Positions 35,042 through 46,206 of a stretch of 55,073 bases of DNA are shown here, piece after piece. The notes beneath the pieces were generated by a model that did not search any database, was not told the origin of the DNA, and saw nothing but the letters and a program-made list of their open reading frames with translations. The position numbers and the translations under genes were made by a program. The DNA comes from Bacteroidota bacterium (GTDB taxonomy: Bacteria > Bacteroidota > Bacteroidia > Chitinophagales > Chitinophagaceae). Location: positions 1 through 55,073 of the forward strand of contig CANFOM010000018.1 of NCBI GenBank assembly GCA_947448725.1. Reading direction: 5' to 3'. Positions within the stretch are counted from its first letter, which is position 1. The number at the start of each line of letters is the position of its first letter.

Positions 35042-37015
35042 ATGTTAGACTCAAAAATACCAGCCGGAAAATTAGATGACAAATGGGTAGATTACAAAGG
35101 TCATTGCAAATTAGTGAACCCTGCCAACAAAAGGAAAATGGAAGTGATTATTGTGGGTACTGGTTTAGCTGGCGCTTCTGCCGCGGCCGCAATGGGCGAA
35201 CTGGGCTATAAAGTAAAAGCATTTTGTTTTCAAGATTCACCACGTCGTGCACATAGTATTGCAGCTCAAGGCGGGATTAATGCTGCCAAAAATTATCAAA
35301 ATGATGGCGACAGTGTATTTAGATTATTTTATGACACTATTAAAGGTGGCGATTACCGTGCACGTGAAGCCAATGTGCATCGTTTAGCAGAAGTAAGTGC
35401 AAATATTATTGATCAATGTGTTGCGCAAGGAGTTCCCTTTGCACGTGAATATGGTGGATTATTAAGTAACCGTAGTTTTGGTGGCACACAAGTACAAAGA
35501 ACTTTTTATGCGGCTGGACAAACTGGACAACAATTATTAATTGGTGCTTATCAAGCGTTAGAGCGTCAAGTAGCTTTAGGTAATGTAACTATGCATGCTC
35601 GTCACGAAATGTTGGACATTGTAAAAATTGATGGTAAAGCAAGAGGAATCATTGCTCGTAATTTAATTACAGGAGAATTAGAAAAACATTTTGGTCATGC
35701 TGTTTTAATATGTTCTGGCGGATATGGTAATGTATTTTATTTATCAACCAATGCCATGGGATCTAATGTAACTGCTGCTTGGAAAGCACATAAGCAAGGT
35801 GCTTATTTTGCAAATCCTTGCTTTACACAAATTCACCCTACTTGCATTCCAGTAAGTGGTGATCATCAGTCTAAATTAACCCTGATGTCTGAATCATTAA
35901 GAAATGATGGACGCATTTGGGTACCTAAAAATTTAGGGGAGACAAGAAAAGCCAATGAAATACCTGAAGCAGATAGAGATTATTATTTAGAGCGTCGCTA
36001 CCCTGCTTTTGGAAACTTAGTTCCACGAGACGTTGCTTCTCGTGCCGCTAAAGAAAGATGTGATGCCGGATATGGTGTAGGAACATCAAAGCAAGCTGTT
36101 TATTTAGACTATGCTGCAGCAATTGAAAGATATGGTAAGATAGAAGTTAGCAAACAAGGTTTATCTAATATAAGTCATGAAGCCATTGTTGCCTTGGGCA
36201 AAGATGTGGTGAAAGAAAAATATGGTAACCTATTTGATATGTATGCGAAGATCACTGGCGAAAATCCATACGAAGTGCCCATGCGTATTTATCCTGCTGT
36301 GCACTATACCATGGGTGGTTTATGGGTAGATTATGAATTACAAACAACTGTTCCTGGTTTATATGCCTTAGGGGAAGCCAACTTTAGTGATCATGGTGCG
36401 AACCGTTTAGGGGCAAGTGCTTTGATGCAAGGTTTAGCAGATGGCTATTTTGTAGCGCCTTATACAGTAGGTAATAATTTAGCAGATGAAATTTACAATG
36501 CTGCTATTCCTACTACCCACCCAGCTTTCGAAGAAGCCGCTAAAAAAGTAGCAGACCGTATTGCTTCTTTAAAAAACATCAACGGAAAACAATCAGCTGA
36601 AAGTTTTCACAAGCGCTTAGGAAAAATTATCTGGAATGAATGTGGTATGTCAAGAAATGCTACAGGTTTAAAACAAGCTATTGCAGATGTACAAGCTTTG
36701 AGAAAAGAATTTTGGAGTGATGTAAGAATCCCTGGAGAAATTAACGAATACAATCCTGAATTAGACAAAGCCAATCGTGTGGCCGACTTTATAGAACTAG
36801 GAGAGTTAATGTGTATAGATGCTTTAACCAGAGAAGAAAGTTGTGGTGGACATTTTAGAGAAGAATATCAAACTCCCGAAGGAGAAGCATTAAGAGATGA
36901 TGAAAACTTTATGTTTGTTTCGGCATGGGAAAACAAAGGGGATCATGACTGGACATTACACAAAGAAGAATTAAAATACGATGTCATTAAACCAAGTCAA
37001 CGTAATTATAAATAG
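35042..37015 (+). CDS. sdhA: Succinate dehydrogenase / fumarate reductase flavoprotein subunit
   Basis: A 657-residue flavoprotein. The dinucleotide-binding motif is [10 protein letters not shown] (about 38-47), and [11 protein letters not shown] contains the region of the covalent FAD histidine (R-A-H-S). Substrate-site motifs include [19 protein letters not shown] and H-Y-T-M-G-G-L. It oxidises succinate to fumarate on the cytoplasmic side. The length of more than 630 residues is typical of the Bacteroidota/epsilonproteobacterial form. Confidence 0.97.
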   Translation: MLDSKIPAGKLDDKWVDYKGHCKLVNPANKRKMEVIIVGTGLAGASAAAAMGELGYKVKAFCFQDSPRRAHSIAAQGGINAAKNYQNDGDSVFRLFYDTIKGGDYRAREANVHRLAEVSANIIDQCVAQGVPFAREYGGLLSNRSFGGTQVQRTFYAAGQTGQQLLIGAYQALERQVALGNVTMHARHEMLDIVKIDGKARGIIARNLITGELEKHFGHAVLICSGGYGNVFYLSTNAMGSNVTAAWKAHKQGAYFANPCFTQIHPTCIPVSGDHQSKLTLMSESLRNDGRIWVPKNLGETRKANEIPEADRDYYLERRYPAFGNLVPRDVASRAAKERCDAGYGVGTSKQAVYLDYAAAIERYGKIEVSKQGLSNISHEAIVALGKDVVKEKYGNLFDMYAKITGENPYEVPMRIYPAVHYTMGGLWVDYELQTTVPGLYALGEANFSDHGANRLGASALMQGLADGYFVAPYTVGNNLADEIYNAAIPTTHPAFEEAAKKVADRIASLKNINGKQSAESFHKRLGKIIWNECGMSRNATGLKQAIADVQALRKEFWSDVRIPGEINEYNPELDKANRVADFIELGELMCIDALTREESCGGHFREEYQTPEGEALRDDENFMFVSAWENKGDHDWTLHKEELKYDVIKPSQRNYK

Positions 37016-37057
37016 TTACACAAAAAACAAAAATATTTACAGAATAATTTTATAGCT

Positions 37058-37819
37058 ATGTCTCAAAATACAATGAATTTAAAAGTTAAAGTTTGGCGTC
37101 AAAAAAATGCAAATACCGTTGGTGCATTTGTAACTTATGATGTTGCTAGCATATCAGATGAAATGTCTTTTTTAGAAATGTTAGATATTTTAAATGAAAG
37201 ATTAATTACTGAAGGTGGTGACCCAGTTGCTTTTGATCATGATTGTCGTGAAGGTATTTGCGGCATGTGCTCTTTATACATCAATGGAAAGCCACATGGT
37301 CCTTGGCAAGCCAATACTACTTGTCAATTGCATATGCGTGCTTTTAAAGATGGGGAAACTATTGTGATTGAACCATGGAGAGCCAACTCCTTCCCAATTG
37401 TAAAAGATTTAACGGTCGACCGCTCTGCCTTTGATAGAATTATACAAGCTGGTGGTTATATTAGTGTCAATACAGGTAATGCTGTCGATGGTAATAGCCT
37501 ACCTATCGAAAAACAAAATGCAGATGATGCTTTTGCAGCCGCAATGTGTATTGGATGTGGAGCTTGTGTAGCAGCTTGTAAAAATAGCTCTGCCATGTTA
37601 TTCTTAAGTGCTAAAGTATCTCACTTAGCTTTATTACCACAAGGTGCTCCAGAAAGAAAATCACGTGTATTAAATATGGTGGCACAAATGGATAAGGAAG
37701 GATTTGGATCATGTACCAATACTGGTGCTTGTGAAGCAACTTGTCCTAAAGAAATTTCTATAGCTAACATTGCTAGATTAAATAAAGAATATTTAGGAGC
37801 TAGTTTAAGCGCAGAATAG
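37058..37819 (+). CDS. sdhB: Succinate dehydrogenase / fumarate reductase iron-sulfur subunit
   Basis: A 253-residue iron-sulfur protein that carries electrons from FAD to the cytochrome b. The [2Fe-2S] ligands are C-R-E-G-I-C-G-M-C and the later T-T-C. The [4Fe-4S]/[3Fe-4S] ligands are [11 protein letters not shown] and [12 protein letters not shown]. It ends at 37819, where its last base is also the first base of the GTG start of trmN6. Confidence 0.96.
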   Translation: MSQNTMNLKVKVWRQKNANTVGAFVTYDVASISDEMSFLEMLDILNERLITEGGDPVAFDHDCREGICGMCSLYINGKPHGPWQANTTCQLHMRAFKDGETIVIEPWRANSFPIVKDLTVDRSAFDRIIQAGGYISVNTGNAVDGNSLPIEKQNADDAFAAAMCIGCGACVAACKNSSAMLFLSAKVSHLALLPQGAPERKSRVLNMVAQMDKEGFGSCTNTGACEATCPKEISIANIARLNKEYLGASLSAE

Positions 37820-38571
37820 TGGCCAACCCCTTTTTTCAGTGTAAACAATTTATCGTGCATCAGCAGCAAACTTCAATGAAAGTTTGTACTGATGCATGTT
37901 TATTTGGGGCCTGGGTAGCACAAAAAGAAGAAGTTATTCATTCCAGGCATATAGTAGACATTGGAACAGGAACTGGCTTATTAAGTTTAATGTTGGCACA
38001 AGTCACTGAAAAGTCAGCTACAATAATTACAGCCATAGAAATTGAATCTCAAGCAGCAGCAGAAGCCAATTCAAATTTTACATTAAGCCCTTGGCAGCGT
38101 AGACTTCAATTGGTCAATGATTCAATACAAAATTATGCTGCTAAAAATAGTAGCTCCAATTTTACTGAACAAAAACTTAGTGATGTCATCATTTCTAACC
38201 CTCCTTTTTTCGAAGGAGATTTAAAATCACCAGACCCCATTAAAAACAAAGCTGCCCATAGTACCGATTTGCCTTGGGCTACTTTAGTTGAAAATGTGGC
38301 AGGTTTATTATCAGCAGAGGGTTCATTTTTTGTATTGGTTCCTACCCTTCGTGCTTATACAATGCAAAAATTAGCATTAGCCCATCAACTGCATTTGGTA
38401 GAAGAAGTATTAGTGTACAACGATGCCAAACATTTACCCTTTAGAGCTATGTTGCAATTTAAAAAAATTAGTAGCAATGTATTGCGTAATAAGCTTGTGA
38501 TCAAAGATGCGGAGAATCAATATACAACTGCATTCACTCAATTACTTTCTCCTTATTATTTACATTTATAA
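37819..38571 (+). CDS. trmN6: tRNA1(Val) (adenine-37-N6)-methyltransferase
   Basis: A 250-residue class I SAM methyltransferase. The SAM motif is V-D-I-G-T-G-T-G-L-L-S-L (about 50-61) and the catalytic N-P-P-F motif for N6-adenine follows in I-I-S-N-P-P-F-F-E-G-D. The N-terminal F-x-x-K-Q-F-I-V-H-Q and M-K-V-C-T-D-A-C-L-F-G-A-W are typical of TrmN6 (YfiC). The start is GTG at 37819 and overlaps the sdhB stop by one base, so translation is probably coupled. No functional link to succinate dehydrogenase is evident. Confidence 0.9.
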   Translation: MANPFFQCKQFIVHQQQTSMKVCTDACLFGAWVAQKEEVIHSRHIVDIGTGTGLLSLMLAQVTEKSATIITAIEIESQAAAEANSNFTLSPWQRRLQLVNDSIQNYAAKNSSSNFTEQKLSDVIISNPPFFEGDLKSPDPIKNKAAHSTDLPWATLVENVAGLLSAEGSFFVLVPTLRAYTMQKLALAHQLHLVEEVLVYNDAKHLPFRAMLQFKKISSNVLRNKLVIKDAENQYTTAFTQLLSPYYLHL

Positions 38572-38598
38572 ACAATTCAAGAAAAATAACTACGAACG

Positions 38599-39795
38599 CT
38601 ATTTAGCATAGTCGGCTAAATAAGAAAAATGACTAGTTAATTTTCCCTCATCGAGCATTGTGGCTCCTTCTATAATTTTATTGCCCCCTTTAATTAAATC
38701 GGGTAAAACATATTTTATTAATTGCTCCCCAAAATATCTACTGGCATCACGCGGTAATTCATTGGGTAAATTGCCTACTGCCATAATATCAATTCCATTG
38801 TGCAGATAGGGAACTGTTTTTTCAAAACTGTTAACATTCACTCCATAAATGGGATTTTCTGAGGTAGAGTCTCCTAAATTACAAGGGACACTTCCAAAAG
38901 CATCATCTGTAATATCAGCAATAGTCGTTAATACAAAATTGTCTTCTTTTAAATCATCCTTTGTAAATAAAGGAGGGATGCCCTTTTCCCAATATATACC
39001 GTTCATTAAAATATGTGCATGTTGCAAATATCTATTAAATAAGCATTCGTAATTTTCAGGATGGGCATGAAAATCAGTTCTTTCATAAGTATGTTTTGTT
39101 TTATGCAAATACAAATCAGCCCCTTTTAAATGTACGTATACAGGATAGGCATAATTCCTACTCATAAATTCATCTGGTTCTACTTGCTGCACATCCATCA
39201 AATTCATAATTTCTAAAATACCATGCGCTACTCTACCTGTTCCAGTTACTACTATCTTTATATTGGGTAATTTCAAGCCAAAATAAGTGTGCACCAATTC
39301 CAAATAATCTTTTACTTCTTTCACCCTCACTAAATAAAATTCCTTGGTTCTATTGCCATAGGCCATCATACCATTGTGGGCACCTACAATTCCGGCAAAA
39401 AATCCAAAACCAATTAATCTTTGTCCATCCTCATGTTCTAAACATTCATAATCTATGAGTGTAACCTTTTTCTCCATCATTGCATGAAACAATAATTGAT
39501 TATAGGGTTGAGCTTTTTTAGTATGTGAAAAAAACAAGTATTTTTTATGCGCAATTAATTGATCAATGGGGACTTCCTTAATGCCTAACATAATAGTTGC
39601 TGCGCTAATATCTGTAACAACTTTTATTCCTTCTTTAAGGTATTCTCTATCCTTATAACATCTATTGGAGGAGGATTCGACCAGTATTTCCCAGTCGGGA
39701 AATTGGCTTAACAATAGCCTGCATTGCTTTGGAGTCAATGCCACCCTATTGTCATTGGGAACTTTTCCTTCTTTAATAAGTCCAATAACCGGCAT
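38599..39795 (-). CDS. LYS1-like saccharopine/alanine dehydrogenase-family oxidoreductase
   Basis: The start chosen is ATG at 39795 (398 residues), since the open frame beyond it begins at a TTG. The N-terminal domain resembles alanine dehydrogenase/PNT (M-P-V-I-G-L-I-K-E-G-K and R-V-A-L-T-P). S-H-T-K-K-A-Q-P-Y-N, then L-I-D-Y-E-C-L and F-G-F-F-A-G-I-V-G-A follow the pattern of LYS1 saccharopine dehydrogenase. A Rossmann motif V-T-G-T-G-R-V-A-H-G (about 184-193) binds NAD(P). A role in lysine metabolism is plausible but not proven; no other lysine gene is nearby. Its start is only 34 bp from the divergent hscB start. Confidence 0.78.
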   Translation of the reverse strand: MPVIGLIKEGKVPNDNRVALTPKQCRLLLSQFPDWEILVESSSNRCYKDREYLKEGIKVVTDISAATIMLGIKEVPIDQLIAHKKYLFFSHTKKAQPYNQLLFHAMMEKKVTLIDYECLEHEDGQRLIGFGFFAGIVGAHNGMMAYGNRTKEFYLVRVKEVKDYLELVHTYFGLKLPNIKIVVTGTGRVAHGILEIMNLMDVQQVEPDEFMSRNYAYPVYVHLKGADLYLHKTKHTYERTDFHAHPENYECLFNRYLQHAHILMNGIYWEKGIPPLFTKDDLKEDNFVLTTIADITDDAFGSVPCNLGDSTSENPIYGVNVNSFEKTVPYLHNGIDIMAVGNLPNELPRDASRYFGEQLIKYVLPDLIKGGNKIIEGATMLDEGKLTSHFSYLADYAK

Positions 39796-39829
39796 TTTGC
39801 TAATTTTACACAATATACAAAATATAAAA

Positions 39830-40330
39830 ATGACCTATTTTGAATTATTCGGTTTACCCATTGGCTTTAAAGTAGATACTACCCAATTGCGCACTGCGTT
39901 TATGGATATACAAAAAGCTTCTCATCCCGATAAGTTTACTCAAGCCAGCGAAGAAGAACAAACACAAGCCTTAGAAAATTCTGCAATTGCCAATAAAGCA
40001 TTTACGCTACTCAATAATTCGGACAAGATTATACCCTATGTTTTAGAAGTTACAGGTTATTTAGAATCAGAGGAGAAATACGCTTTAAAACCAGACTTTT
40101 TGATGGAAATGATGGATCTGAATGAAGCCTGGATGGACGCCTCAGATGAGGCTGAAAAAAGCAAAATCATAGAAAGAGTAAAAAATATCGAAAATGAAAT
40201 TTACAGCCCTGTTAAAAAGCTTTTGGAAACTCATTCGATCGATTCTATTTCCCAAGAAGGAATGCTGCAAATAAAAGACTATTACTATAAGAAAAAATAC
40301 CTCGATCGTATTTTGGCAGATTTTCGTTAA
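39830..40330 (+). CDS. hscB: Fe-S protein assembly co-chaperone HscB
   Basis: A 166-residue J-domain protein. The start chosen is ATG at 39830, because upstream codons in the same frame lie over the divergent dehydrogenase gene. The HPD motif is at 32-34 (A-S-H-P-D-K-F), and the C-terminal three-helix HscB domain contains E-E-K-Y-A-L-K-P-D-F-L-M-E-M-M-D-L-N-E and ends in K-K-Y-L-D-R-I-L. HscB delivers the IscU scaffold to HscA for cluster transfer. No hscA, iscU or fdx gene is next to it. tRNA-Leu follows after 20 bp. Confidence 0.88.
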   Translation: MTYFELFGLPIGFKVDTTQLRTAFMDIQKASHPDKFTQASEEEQTQALENSAIANKAFTLLNNSDKIIPYVLEVTGYLESEEKYALKPDFLMEMMDLNEAWMDASDEAEKSKIIERVKNIENEIYSPVKKLLETHSIDSISQEGMLQIKDYYYKKKYLDRILADFR

Positions 40331-40350
40331 TGACGTAATATTGCAGCCCT

Positions 40351-40434
40351 GCCCAGATGGCGGAATTGGTAGACGCACTAGACTCAAAATCTAGCGTTCG
40401 CAAGGATGTGCAGGTTCGATTCCTGTTCTGGGCA
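40351..40434 (+). tRNA. tRNA-Leu (anticodon CAA)
   Basis: The 84-base sequence folds as a class II tRNA. The acceptor arms GCCCAGA and TCTGGGC pair, followed by discriminator A. The anticodon stem is CTAGA/TCTAG with loop CTCAAAA and anticodon CAA. A long variable arm (CGTTCGCAAGGATG) and the T-arm with GGTTCGATTCC follow. CCA is not encoded. A near-consensus -7 box (TAATATTG, 40336-40343) ends 7 bp before the 5' end. Confidence 0.97.
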
Positions 40435-40435
40435 C

Positions 40436-40469
40436 AAACCCTGTCACGATTTTCGGGACAGGGTTTTTT
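40436..40469 (+). terminator. Rho-independent terminator after tRNA-Leu
   Basis: AAACCCTGTC (40436-40445) pairs with GACAGGGTTT (40457-40466), followed by a run of T to 40469. It begins two bases after the tRNA. Confidence 0.85.
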
Positions 40470-40545
40470 AATGTGAAAGCGTTACGAGCTCGCTCGTAAA
40501 AGCTTGAGCATTAAAAAACCCAACAAAGAACGAAGTGATTTGTTG
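40461..40545. repeat. Nested inverted repeats downstream of tRNA-Leu
   Basis: Three perfect inverted repeats lie within 85 bp. GGGTTTTTTAATG (40461-40473) pairs with CATTAAAAAACCC (40509-40521). Inside it, TTACGAG (40482-40488) pairs with CTCGTAA (40493-40499) over a 4-base loop. CAACAAA (40521-40527) pairs with TTTGTTG (40539-40545). The outer 13-bp arm shares bases with the tRNA terminator, so alternative foldings exclude each other. Confidence 0.85.
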
Positions 40546-40549
40546 AAAT

Positions 40550-40612
40550 GGTTTGGGTACGCCCGCCTTTTAGGAAGACGGCGAAATGAAATGAAGCCGT
40601 CAGTCCTGAAAG
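40550..40612. repeat. 63-bp direct repeat, copy 1
   Basis: The first of two identical 63-bp copies with a 70-bp period. Each holds a 6-bp perfect stem, GACGGC (40578-40583) and GCCGTC (40597-40602), with a GA-rich loop. Outer pairing of CTTTTAGGA with TCCTGAAAG lengthens it into an imperfect hairpin. Confidence 0.9.
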
Positions 40613-40619
40613 GAAAAAG

Positions 40620-40682
40620 GGTTTGGGTACGCCCGCCTTTTAGGAAGACGGCGAAATGAAATGAAGCCGTCAGTCCTGAAAG
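40620..40682. repeat. 63-bp direct repeat, copy 2, next to the katG stop
   Basis: This copy is identical to copy 1 and separated from it by 7 bases. It ends 2 bp before the katG stop codon (40685-40687), so both copies form the 3' region of the katG mRNA on the minus strand. There they could act as terminator or mRNA-stabilising hairpins. Confidence 0.9.
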
Positions 40683-40684
40683 AA

Positions 40685-42934
<2,250 letters not shown>

Positions 42935-43008
42935 TTACTACAATAACCTATTTAATACTTACAAAAAACGGAAAAAAATTTGCATTTTGTTGAGCTAATT
43001 ATGCACAA

Positions 43009-43461
43009 TTACTCATTCCCTGAAACAATCTTACTGGTACTCCTATATAAGTAGTTCTCATAGATATGTCTTCTTGCAAAACGATCTGGGGTATCGGCAT
43101 TGACTAACTTAACATAGATAGCTTTGGGTACACCATAATATTCATATTCATTGCCATCAGAAAAAACAACTCTTAAAATTTCGGACTTGAATTCAAAGTC
43201 ATCAATGCATGCCTCTGAAGTGGTTGCAGTATATTCTGTTAAGCTAGCTTCTCTTGTTTCAGCATGTATACTTACTAAAAAATGATAAGAGGAAATTAGT
43301 TTAGCAGATTTTTCTTCGGCCATTTTTTTAGCATCATCGCTCTCCTGAAATTTATCAGGATGCCATTCCATCATGATCTTACGATATACTTTTTTTAAGT
43401 CGTTTAAAGTAGCTTTTTCATCTACTCCTAAAATGGCTCTATGTCTTTCTATTCGCTTCAT
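43009..43461 (-). CDS. J-domain protein with C-terminal KTSC domain
   Basis: A 150-residue protein. Residues 1-65 form a J-domain with the HPD motif at 34-36 (E-W-H-P-D-K-F), which stimulates Hsp70. Residues about 88-145 form a KTSC domain (I-L-R-V-V-F-S-D-G-N-E-Y-E-Y-Y-G-V-P, then the aromatic Y-E-N-Y-L-Y end), a small domain often linked to nucleic-acid-related proteins. The zinc-finger and substrate domains of DnaJ are absent. It is on the same strand as dnaK and 122 bp downstream, so it may be a specialised partner of that DnaK. A near-consensus -7 box (TACCTTCG, 43479-43486) lies upstream. Confidence 0.82.
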   Translation of the reverse strand: MKRIERHRAILGVDEKATLNDLKKVYRKIMMEWHPDKFQESDDAKKMAEEKSAKLISSYHFLVSIHAETREASLTEYTATTSEACIDDFEFKSEILRVVFSDGNEYEYYGVPKAIYVKLVNADTPDRFARRHIYENYLYRSTSKIVSGNE

Positions 43462-43507
43462 ATCTTATTTATGATACGCGAAGGTACAACAATCTAATTT
43501 AATGAAG

Positions 43508-43537
43508 AAGCCCTCTCAGGATTAACTGAAAGGGCTT
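43508..43537 (-). terminator. Hairpin downstream of dnaK
   Basis: AAGCCCTTTCAG and CTGAGAGGGCTT pair on the minus strand with one mismatch over a short loop, 47 bp after the dnaK stop. The T tract after it is weak (CTTCATT), so it may be a leaky terminator or a stabilising 3' hairpin between dnaK and the J-domain gene. Confidence 0.6.
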
Positions 43538-43583
43538 AACATTATGATATTATTTTACAGTACCGAAAAAGGCAATATAAAAT

Positions 43584-45497
43584 TTACTTTACTTCTTCAA
43601 ACTGTGCATCTTCTACAGTATCGTTGCTGGCACCGCCATTAGCTTGTCCACCAGCTTGATCACCCCCTTGGGCTTCTGGGCCAGCAGCTCCTGCCGCTTG
43701 TGCTTTGTAAATTTCTTCACTTGCAGCAGTCCAAGCAGTGTTCATTGCTTCTAAAGCAGTATCCACTTTGGCAATATCTTGAGATTGATGTGCTTCTTTT
43801 AAATTAGCTAAAGCAGTTTCAATAGGTGCTTTTTTATCTGCAGAAATTTTATCACCAAATTCTTTCAATTGTTTTTCTGTTTGGAAAATCAAACTGTCGG
43901 CTTGGTTTAATTTCTCTACTCTATCTTTCTCTATTTTATCGCTTGCTTCGTTGGCTTTTGCTTCGGCTTTCATTTTTTCAATTTCTTCCTTAGTCAAACC
44001 ACTGCCTGCTTCAATTCTAATTTTTTGTTCCTTACCAGTTCCTTTGTCTTTTGCACTAACATTTAAGATACCATTGGCATCAATATCAAAAGTTACTTCA
44101 ATTTGAGGAACACCTCTTGGTGCTGGTGGAATACCATCCAAGTTAAACATACCTAAACTTTTATTTTGATTGGCCATAGGGCGCTCTCCTTGTAATACAT
44201 GAATTTGTACACCAGGTTGACTGTCACTAGCTGTAGAATATACTTCCATTTTCTTAGTAGGAATAGTAGTGTTAGATGAAATCATCGTTGTCATCACACC
44301 ACCCATAGTTTCAATACCTAAGTTTAATGGAGTTACATCTAATAACAATACATCTTTAATGTCTCCAGTTAAAACCCCACCTTGAATACCTGCACCAATG
44401 GCAACTACTTCATCTGGATTAACAGAACGGTTTGGTTTTTTACCGAAAAACTTTTCTACTATTTCTTGAACTTTAGGGATTCTTGAAGAACCTCCTACTA
44501 ATATAACTTCATCAATTTGACTTACAGAGTAACCTGCATCTTTCAATGCTACTTCACATGGCTTTAAGCAACGTGCAAATAAATTATCTGCTAATGATTC
44601 AAATTTGGCTCTTGATAATTTTAATACCAAATGCTTTGGAACACCATCTACGGCTGTGATATAAGGTAAGTTGATTTCTGTTTCAGAAGAAGAACTTAAT
44701 TCTACTTTTGCTTTTTCAGCCGCTTCTTTTAAACGTTGCAATGCCATTGGATCTTTTCTTAAATCGATGGCTTCTTGTTTTTTGAATTCATCTGCTAAAA
44801 AATCCATGATCACTTTATCAAAATCATCTCCACCTAAATGCGTATCTCCATTGGTAGATTTTACTTCGAATACACCATCTCCTAAATCCAAGATAGAAAT
44901 ATCAAAAGTTCCTCCACCTAAATCAAATACAGCAATTTTTTGCTCAATATTTTTCTTATCTAAACCATAAGCCAATGCCGCAGCAGTAGGCTCGTTTACA
45001 ATTCTACGAACATTTAATCCTGCAATTTCTCCAGCTTCTTTAGTCGCTTGACGTTGTGCATCGTTAAAATAAGCAGGTACAGTAATTACCGCATCGGTTA
45101 CTTCAGTGCCTAAATAGTCTTCGGCCGTTTTTTTCATTTTTTGCAACACCATCGCAGAAATTTCTTGTGGTGTATACATACGGTCATCAATTGAAACACG
45201 AACGGTATCATTTTCACCTTGCACTATTTTATAGCTCCAGTGACTTTTTTCTTCCGTGATTTCATTAAAACGACGACCCATAAAACGCTTTACACTTGAA
45301 ATAGTGTTTTCGGGGTTGGTAATGGCTTGACGCTTAGCAGGATCTCCTACTTTACGCTCCCCATTTTTTAAAAACGCTACTACGGATGGGGTGGTTCTAC
45401 GCCCTTCATCATTTGCGATTACTACAGGTTCGCCACCTTCCATTACAGATACACAGCTATTGGTGGTACCTAAGTCTATTCCTATTATTTTAGCCAT
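43584..45497 (-). CDS. dnaK: Molecular chaperone DnaK (Hsp70)
   Basis: A 637-residue Hsp70. The ATPase domain starts with [11 protein letters not shown] and has [22 protein letters not shown] and L-V-G-G-S-S-R-I-P. The linker [10 protein letters not shown] and the substrate domain follow, then a glycine/alanine-rich tail ending D-A-Q-F-E-E-V-K. It folds and rescues proteins in the cytoplasm. No CIRCE operator (TTAGCACTC-N9-GAGTGCTAA) is seen upstream, so HrcA control is not supported. No grpE or dnaJ gene is adjacent; the closest J-protein is the KTSC one downstream. Confidence 0.98.
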   Translation of the reverse strand: MAKIIGIDLGTTNSCVSVMEGGEPVVIANDEGRRTTPSVVAFLKNGERKVGDPAKRQAITNPENTISSVKRFMGRRFNEITEEKSHWSYKIVQGENDTVRVSIDDRMYTPQEISAMVLQKMKKTAEDYLGTEVTDAVITVPAYFNDAQRQATKEAGEIAGLNVRRIVNEPTAAALAYGLDKKNIEQKIAVFDLGGGTFDISILDLGDGVFEVKSTNGDTHLGGDDFDKVIMDFLADEFKKQEAIDLRKDPMALQRLKEAAEKAKVELSSSSETEINLPYITAVDGVPKHLVLKLSRAKFESLADNLFARCLKPCEVALKDAGYSVSQIDEVILVGGSSRIPKVQEIVEKFFGKKPNRSVNPDEVVAIGAGIQGGVLTGDIKDVLLLDVTPLNLGIETMGGVMTTMISSNTTIPTKKMEVYSTASDSQPGVQIHVLQGERPMANQNKSLGMFNLDGIPPAPRGVPQIEVTFDIDANGILNVSAKDKGTGKEQKIRIEAGSGLTKEEIEKMKAEAKANEASDKIEKDRVEKLNQADSLIFQTEKQLKEFGDKISADKKAPIETALANLKEAHQSQDIAKVDTALEAMNTAWTAASEEIYKAQAAGAAGPEAQGGDQAGGQANGGASNDTVEDAQFEEVK

Positions 45498-45657
45498 AAC
45501 GATTGATTTTCAATGATTAATTATCAATTATTAGACAATCTTTATGCCACAAGCAGATAGGTGCAAATTTGTCATAAATGGCAGTATTTGGCTTATTTTG
45601 AAGCCCTTATTTGACATAGAATCTTGCAAAACGGGTAGAAAAGGCAGAAATGAAGGC

Positions 45658-46152
45658 TTAAGCTGCCCCTTTAAAAGTGAAATTCTTTTGGCTGGAGTAG
45701 CTAAAAATGACCACAAAAAAGGTAGTAACAATTTTTGCCATGGTGGGATACCAGCCTAAATGATCCACAAAAAGCTTTAAAAAGCCATAATTAAGTAAAA
45801 CACAACCTAAAACCACAATAAAATACTTCATTAACTGCTTTCGCTTAGTTACAGTCGTTTCTTGGAAGACCACGTACCTACTTAAATAGAAGCCAATAGG
45901 GAAAGTAATACAGAAGCTAATGATAAAGGAGGCGATATGGGGGCTGATAGTGAACCATCCTAGATGAATTATTTGCTTTTGAACAATATAATTATAAGAC
46001 ACAAAAAACAAAGTAATATCTAAAATAGTATTGGCGCCACCACAAGCTGCATACCTAAATGTTTGTAAAGGCATCATTTTCTTAAAAATAGGATATACCC
46101 AATCAATGAGCGCAAGAATAACTTTACTAATAAAATCGTGTAGTTTCAACAT
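45658..46152 (-). CDS. GtrA family membrane protein
   Basis: A 164-residue protein with four membrane helices (about 45-62, 75-95, 105-123 and 133-152). The R-Y-A-A-C-G-G-A-N-T motif before the first helix and the closing S-Q-K-N-F-T-F-K are typical of GtrA. Members are thought to flip or carry lipid-linked sugars across the inner membrane, but no glycosyltransferase is next to it. The gap of 160 bp to dnaK holds no recognisable feature. The start is 54 bp from the divergent argS start. Confidence 0.85.
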   Translation of the reverse strand: MLKLHDFISKVILALIDWVYPIFKKMMPLQTFRYAACGGANTILDITLFFVSYNYIVQKQIIHLGWFTISPHIASFIISFCITFPIGFYLSRYVVFQETTVTKRKQLMKYFIVVLGCVLLNYGFLKLFVDHLGWYPTMAKIVTTFFVVIFSYSSQKNFTFKGAA

Positions 46153-46179
46153 GGATGCGCTAAGATAATCTTAATTAAT

Positions 46180-46187
46180 TACTTTTG
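46180..46187 (+). promoter_or_regulatory. Candidate -7 box for argS
   Basis: TACTTTTG followed by C is the same octamer as in front of sdhC. It implies a leader of about 15 bases before the argS ATG. Confidence 0.55.
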
Positions 46188-46206
46188 CCAAAGGCAAGCC
46201 TATTTT

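Noticed and set aside
39665..39829. N-terminal extension of HscB upstream of 39830
   Set aside because: It overlaps the start of the divergent dehydrogenase gene, and HscB proteins begin at the J-domain.
40142..40387. 81-codon frame antisense to hscB and tRNA-Leu
   Set aside because: It overlaps a real gene and a tRNA and has no recognisable features.
40550..40682. Two identical repeats as a CRISPR array
   Set aside because: There are only two copies with 7 bases between them, the unit is 63 bp and no cas gene is present. They are tandem hairpin repeats.
45498..45657. CIRCE or other known heat-shock operator in front of dnaK
   Set aside because: No TTAGCACTC-N9-GAGTGCTAA or close variant is present. 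The AT-rich repeats near the start are too weak to call.
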